Source of the DNA: Thiotrichaceae bacterium
Lineage (GTDB): Bacteria; Pseudomonadota; Gammaproteobacteria; Thiotrichales; Thiotrichaceae
Reading direction: 5' to 3'
Length of the DNA: 9,738 nt
Assembly (NCBI GenBank): GCA_027008665.1
Contig: JALVEA010000274.1
Location: 1-9,738 of the forward strand
The notes beneath the pieces were generated by a model, which worked only from the letters and a program-made list of their open reading frames with translations, ran no database searches and was not told the DNA's origin. Numbering within the stretch: position 1 is the first letter of the stretch; each line of letters begins with the position of its first letter. This document shows positions 6,301-9,738 of the stretch, piece by piece. The translations under genes were made by a program, and so were the position numbers.

Positions 6301-7608
6301 TGCTTGAACACCTAGTCGATGTAATGTTGGAGCACGATTCAACATAATAGGATGTTCATGGATAATATCAGCTAAAATATCCCAAACTTCTGCTGTTTCG
6401 CGTTCAACTAGTTTTTTCGCCGCTTTAATCGTTGTGGCTAAACCTAAACGCTGTAATTTTCCAAAAACAAAGGGTTTAAATAATTCCAATGCCATTTTTT
6501 TAGGTAAACCACATTGATGTAGTTTTAAAGCAGGCCCTGTTACGATCACAGAACGACCTGAGTAATCAACACGCTTACCTAATAGATTTTGTCTAAATCG
6601 CCCTTGCTTACCTTTAATCATATCAGCTAGTGATTTTAGTGGACGACGATTAGAACCTGTAATTGCACGACCACGACGACCATTATCCAATAAAGCATCA
6701 ACGGATTCTTGCAACATGCGCTTTTCATTACGCACAATAATATCAGGCGCATTTAAATCCAATAAACGACGAAGACGATTATTACGATTGATAACACGGC
6801 GATACAGATCATTTAGGTCAGAGGTTGCAAAACGCCCACCATCCAATGGAACCAGAGGACGTAAATCAGGTGGTAACACAGGTAAAATGGTCAAAATCAT
6901 CCACTCAGGCTTATTCCCTGAGGTGATAAAGGCGTCCATTAGCTTCATCCGTTTTCCAATACGCTTTAGCTTAGTTTCAGAATTGGTATTATTTGCTTCT
7001 TCACGCAATCCTTCCATGGCATCATGTAGATCCACTGATTTCAGCATTTGTACAACTGCTTCAGCCCCCATACCTGCCTCGAATTCATCACCAAATTCTT
7101 CAATCGCATCCAAATAGGCTTCATCTGTCAGTAAAGCACCTCGCTCTAATGTTGTCATTCCTGGTTCAACAACTACAAAGGCTTCAAAATACAACACGCG
7201 CTCAATATCACGCAGGGTCATATCTAAAAATAGACCAATTCTTGAGGGAAGTGATTTTAGAAACCAGATATGTGCCACAGGACAGGCAAGATCAATATGT
7301 GCCATACGCTCACGACGTACTTTTGTTTGTGTGACTTCCACGCCACATTTTTCACAAACAACGCCGCGATGTTTAAGGCGTTTATATTTACCACAAAGAC
7401 ATTCATAGTCTTTTATTGGACCAAATACTTTGGCGCAAAATAAACCATCCCGCTCAGGCTTGAAGGTTCTGTAATTAATCGTTTCTGGTTTTTTCACTTC
7501 ACCATAAGACCAAGAACGAATCACTTCAGGCGATGCTAAACCGATACGGATAGCATCAAATTCTTCAGTTTCTGTTTGTTGCTTAAAGATATTCAATAAA
7601 TCTTTCAT
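3385..7608 (-). CDS. rpoC: DNA-directed RNA polymerase subunit beta'
   Basis: The beta' subunit forms the clamp and carries the catalytic Mg2+-binding loop of RNA polymerase. The 1407-residue protein has the zinc ribbon Cys70, Cys72, Cys85 and Cys88 at the N-terminus. Its catalytic NADFDGDQM places Asp460, Asp462 and Asp464 at the E. coli positions. The second zinc site is Cys of EEDCGT plus the three cysteines of [11 protein letters not shown]. The bridge helix and trigger loop region includes [20 protein letters not shown]. The lineage insert between the trigger-loop halves is present, as in other gammaproteobacteria. The last 45 or so residues form a Lys/Glu/Ala-rich tail ([18 protein letters not shown]) unlike the E. 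coli C-terminus. The ATG at 7608 gives the family start [10 protein letters not shown], 2 bases after the rpoB stop. The stop is TAG, whereas rpoB, rpsL, rpsG and fusA all end in TAA. Confidence 0.98.
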   Translation of the reverse strand: [1407 protein letters not shown]

Positions 7609-7610
7609 AA

Positions 7611-9738
7611 TTAATCCCTCTCAAGCTCAATATTGATACAGAGCGAGCGAATTTCCTTCATCAATACATTAAATGATTCTGGCATTCCAGCTTCCATATG
7701 ATGATTTCCATCCACAATATTCTTATACATTTTGTTTCGTCCCATCACATCATCCGACTTAACAGTCAACATTTCCTGAAGCGTATAAGCAGCACCATAG
7801 GCCTCCAACGCCCACACTTCCATTTCACCAAAGCGTTGACCACCAAACATGGCTTTACCACCTAACGGTTGTTGTGTAACGAGGCTGTAAGGCCCTGTTG
7901 AACGTGCATGCATTTTGTCATCAACTAAGTGATTCAATTTCAGCATATGCATATAACCTACCGTTACATCACGCTCAAAAGCATCGCCCGTTCGACCATC
8001 ATAGAGTTTAATTTGACCTGACTCTGGCAAATCTGCAAGCCTTAACATTGCTTTTATTTCTTCTTCTGTCGCACCATCAAACACCTGTGTTGCCATTGGT
8101 ACACCACGACGTAGATTACCTGCTAATTCAACTATCTCAGCATCTGTCAGTTCACTAAGATCGCCCTGTTCAGGATTGCCACCTGTAGTGTAAATTTCAG
8201 TGATAAACTGACGCAAATCATCAATAGCGGTCTTAGCATCTATCATTCGTCCTATTTTTTCACCTAAACCTTTTGCAGCCCAACCCAAGTGGGTTTCGAG
8301 CACCTGACCAACATTCATTCGTGAGGGAACACCCAGCGGATTCAGAACAATATCAATAGGCTCGCCGTTTGCCATATGAGGCATGTCTTCAACAGGAACA
8401 ATACGTGACACTACCCCCTTGTTACCATGACGACCCGCCATTTTATCACCAGGTTGCATACGGCGCTTAATGGCAACAAAGACCTTTATCATCTTCAAAA
8501 CACCAGGGGCTAAATCCCCTCCTGAGAAAATCTTCTCTTTTTGCTTTTGCAAATGCTCTTCGTAGTATTTTTTCTTATCTTTTAATGAAGTACGCAAATG
8601 TTCTAATTGCACATTAATTTCATCATTACGCATACGCAGATCAAACCACTCAAGCCGTGAGAGCTCATCAAGATAAACTTTAGTGACTTTTCCACCTGGT
8701 TTAATACCTGCCGGTCCACCATCAACGACTTTATTAAGAATCAGCCTTTCAACACGAGCAAAGACATCTTCTTCAAATAATCGCAACTCATCACGCAAGT
8801 CATTACGCACCATTGCGAGCTGTTCTTCTTCGATAGCAAGAGCGCGCGAATCTTTTTCAACACCATCGCGGGTAATAACACGCACATCAATGACAGTACC
8901 AAAAGTACTACCCTTAACACGAGCAGAGGTATCTTTAACATCTGATGCTTTTTCACCAAAGATTGCACGTAGTAATTTCTCTTCTGGCGTCAATTGCGTC
9001 TCTCCTTTTGGAGTGACTTTACCCACTAAAATATCACCGGGCTTAACCGTAGCACCTACTTGAATTATTCCAGCTTCATCTAATTTTCCTAGTAAACTCT
9101 CGCTCACATTAGGAATATCCGCAGTAATCTCTTCTGGACCTAATTTGGTATCACGCGCTAAACAAGTAAATTCTTGAATATGAATAGAGGTAAAACGATC
9201 TTCGTCAACAACACGTTCGGAGATTAAAATTGAGTCTTCGTAGTTGTAGCCATTCCACGGCATAAAGGCAATTTTCATATTCTGCCCTAATGCTAAATCA
9301 CCCAAATCCGTTGAAGATCCATCTGCCAGAACATCTCCTCGCTCTATTACATCACCAATCTTCACAATAGCACGTTGGTTAAGGCAGGTGTTTTGATTTG
9401 AACGTGCATATTTAAGCAGATTGTAGATATCCACACCGCCATCTTTTTGTGCTTCATCATCATTAACTCGTACCACAATACGGGTTGCATCAACTGAATC
9501 AATCACACCACCACGTCGAGCAACAACCGCAGAAGCGGAGTCAACTGCAACAACACGCTCCATGCCTGTACCTGACAAAGGTGCATCAGCACGTAAACAA
9601 GGAACAGCCTGACGTTGCATATTTGAGCCCATTAAGGCACGATTAGCATCATCATGCTCCAAAAATGGAATCAAAGAAGCCGCAACCGATACAATCTGCT
9701 TTGGAGAAACGTCCATGTATTGAATATTTTCAGGTCTT
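7611..9738 (-). CDS. rpoB: DNA-directed RNA polymerase subunit beta, C-terminal part (5' end outside window)
   Basis: The beta subunit forms one pincer of RNA polymerase and contacts the RNA-DNA hybrid and incoming NTP. The window holds the last 708 codons; the frame continues upstream of the first internal Met as RPENIQY, so the Met at 9716 is not the real start. By alignment from memory the visible part begins near E. coli residue 647. Landmarks are NMQRQAVP, YNYEDSIL (Glu-Asp pair near the active centre), GPEEITADIPN, the two active-site lysines in GDKMAGRHGNKG, HLVDDKMHARSTG and the C-terminal QRFGEMEVWALEAYGAAYTL anchor. The lineage insert between FGEKASDVKD and GGDLAPGVLK is present, and that interval seems about 13 residues longer than in E. 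coli. The rifampicin-binding clusters lie upstream, so susceptibility cannot be judged. The end reads SLCINIELERD, with Cys where E. coli has Gly. Confidence 0.98.
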   Translation of the reverse strand, partial: RPENIQYMDVSPKQIVSVAASLIPFLEHDDANRALMGSNMQRQAVPCLRADAPLSGTGMERVVAVDSASAVVARRGGVIDSVDATRIVVRVNDDEAQKDGGVDIYNLLKYARSNQNTCLNQRAIVKIGDVIERGDVLADGSSTDLGDLALGQNMKIAFMPWNGYNYEDSILISERVVDEDRFTSIHIQEFTCLARDTKLGPEEITADIPNVSESLLGKLDEAGIIQVGATVKPGDILVGKVTPKGETQLTPEEKLLRAIFGEKASDVKDTSARVKGSTFGTVIDVRVITRDGVEKDSRALAIEEEQLAMVRNDLRDELRLFEEDVFARVERLILNKVVDGGPAGIKPGGKVTKVYLDELSRLEWFDLRMRNDEINVQLEHLRTSLKDKKKYYEEHLQKQKEKIFSGGDLAPGVLKMIKVFVAIKRRMQPGDKMAGRHGNKGVVSRIVPVEDMPHMANGEPIDIVLNPLGVPSRMNVGQVLETHLGWAAKGLGEKIGRMIDAKTAIDDLRQFITEIYTTGGNPEQGDLSELTDAEIVELAGNLRRGVPMATQVFDGATEEEIKAMLRLADLPESGQIKLYDGRTGDAFERDVTVGYMHMLKLNHLVDDKMHARSTGPYSLVTQQPLGGKAMFGGQRFGEMEVWALEAYGAAYTLQEMLTVKSDDVMGRNKMYKNIVDGNHHMEAGMPESFNVLMKEIRSLCINIELERD
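7617..7620 (-). promoter_or_regulatory. rpoC ribosome binding site inside rpoB
   Basis: GAGG (7620 to 7617 on the minus strand, within GAGAGGGAT) lies 8 bases before the rpoC ATG and is formed by the last rpoB codons (Glu-Arg-Asp). The rpoB stop lies between the box and the start, an arrangement that suits coupled, near-equal synthesis of beta and beta'. Confidence 0.75.

Noticed and set aside
8741..8968. 75-codon minus-strand frame inside rpoB rich in Leu and Val
   Set aside because: It is hydrophobic only because it is a shifted reading of conserved rpoB codons, and there is no independent sign of a gene.
1..9738. A previously undescribed system, mobile element, CRISPR array or RNA gene
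   Set aside because: Nearly all bases are accounted for by six conserved housekeeping genes with intact frames. The only gap over 200 bases is explained by a promoter and leader, and no repeats of array or insertion-sequence type were seen.

Overview
The window is a stretch of core information-processing genes, all on the minus strand. In transcription order (right to left in window coordinates) they are the 3' part of rpoB, then complete rpoC, rpsL, rpsG and fusA, and finally the first 42 codons of tuf. This is the rpoBC cluster joined directly to the str operon.

Organism: the proteins look gammaproteobacterial. RpoC matches the E. coli length and residue numbering as I recall them, down to the zinc and catalytic residues. 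RpoB and RpoC both carry the proteobacterial-type lineage inserts, and EF-G has the HRINIIDTPGHVDFT signature. The DNA is A+T-rich with many A/T-ending codons. In E. coli rpoBC and str lie far apart, whereas in many other gammaproteobacteria they are adjacent. I therefore infer a moderately low-GC, non-enteric gammaproteobacterium, perhaps of a methylotroph or sulfur-oxidiser type. The genus cannot be settled by eye.

Layout: 9738-7611 is the rpoB C-terminal half. Only 2 bases separate it from rpoC (7608-3385). Next comes the only sizeable gap, 234 bases (3384-3151). It holds a strong sigma70-type promoter (-35 TTGACA, 17-base spacer, -10 TAGAAT) with a GC-rich discriminator and an A/T-rich upstream block. 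It also holds a palindrome over the -35, a 12-base inverted repeat linking the -10 to the leader, and a leader hairpin just before the rpsL ribosome binding site. Then follow rpsL (3150-2776), a 55-base gap, rpsG (2720-2250), a 30-base gap, fusA (2219-129), a 2-base gap, and tuf (126 to the window edge).

Together the genes encode the two large RNA polymerase subunits, two small-subunit ribosomal proteins (S12 of the decoding centre and S7 of the 3' major domain head), and the two elongation GTPases. All reading frames are intact, with the expected catalytic and binding motifs. I see no mobile element, CRISPR array, RNA gene, defence gene or unknown gene. The points worth a second look are regulatory: the str promoter region, the two 2-base junctions with ribosome binding sites inside the upstream gene, and an A8G7 run in rpsG.
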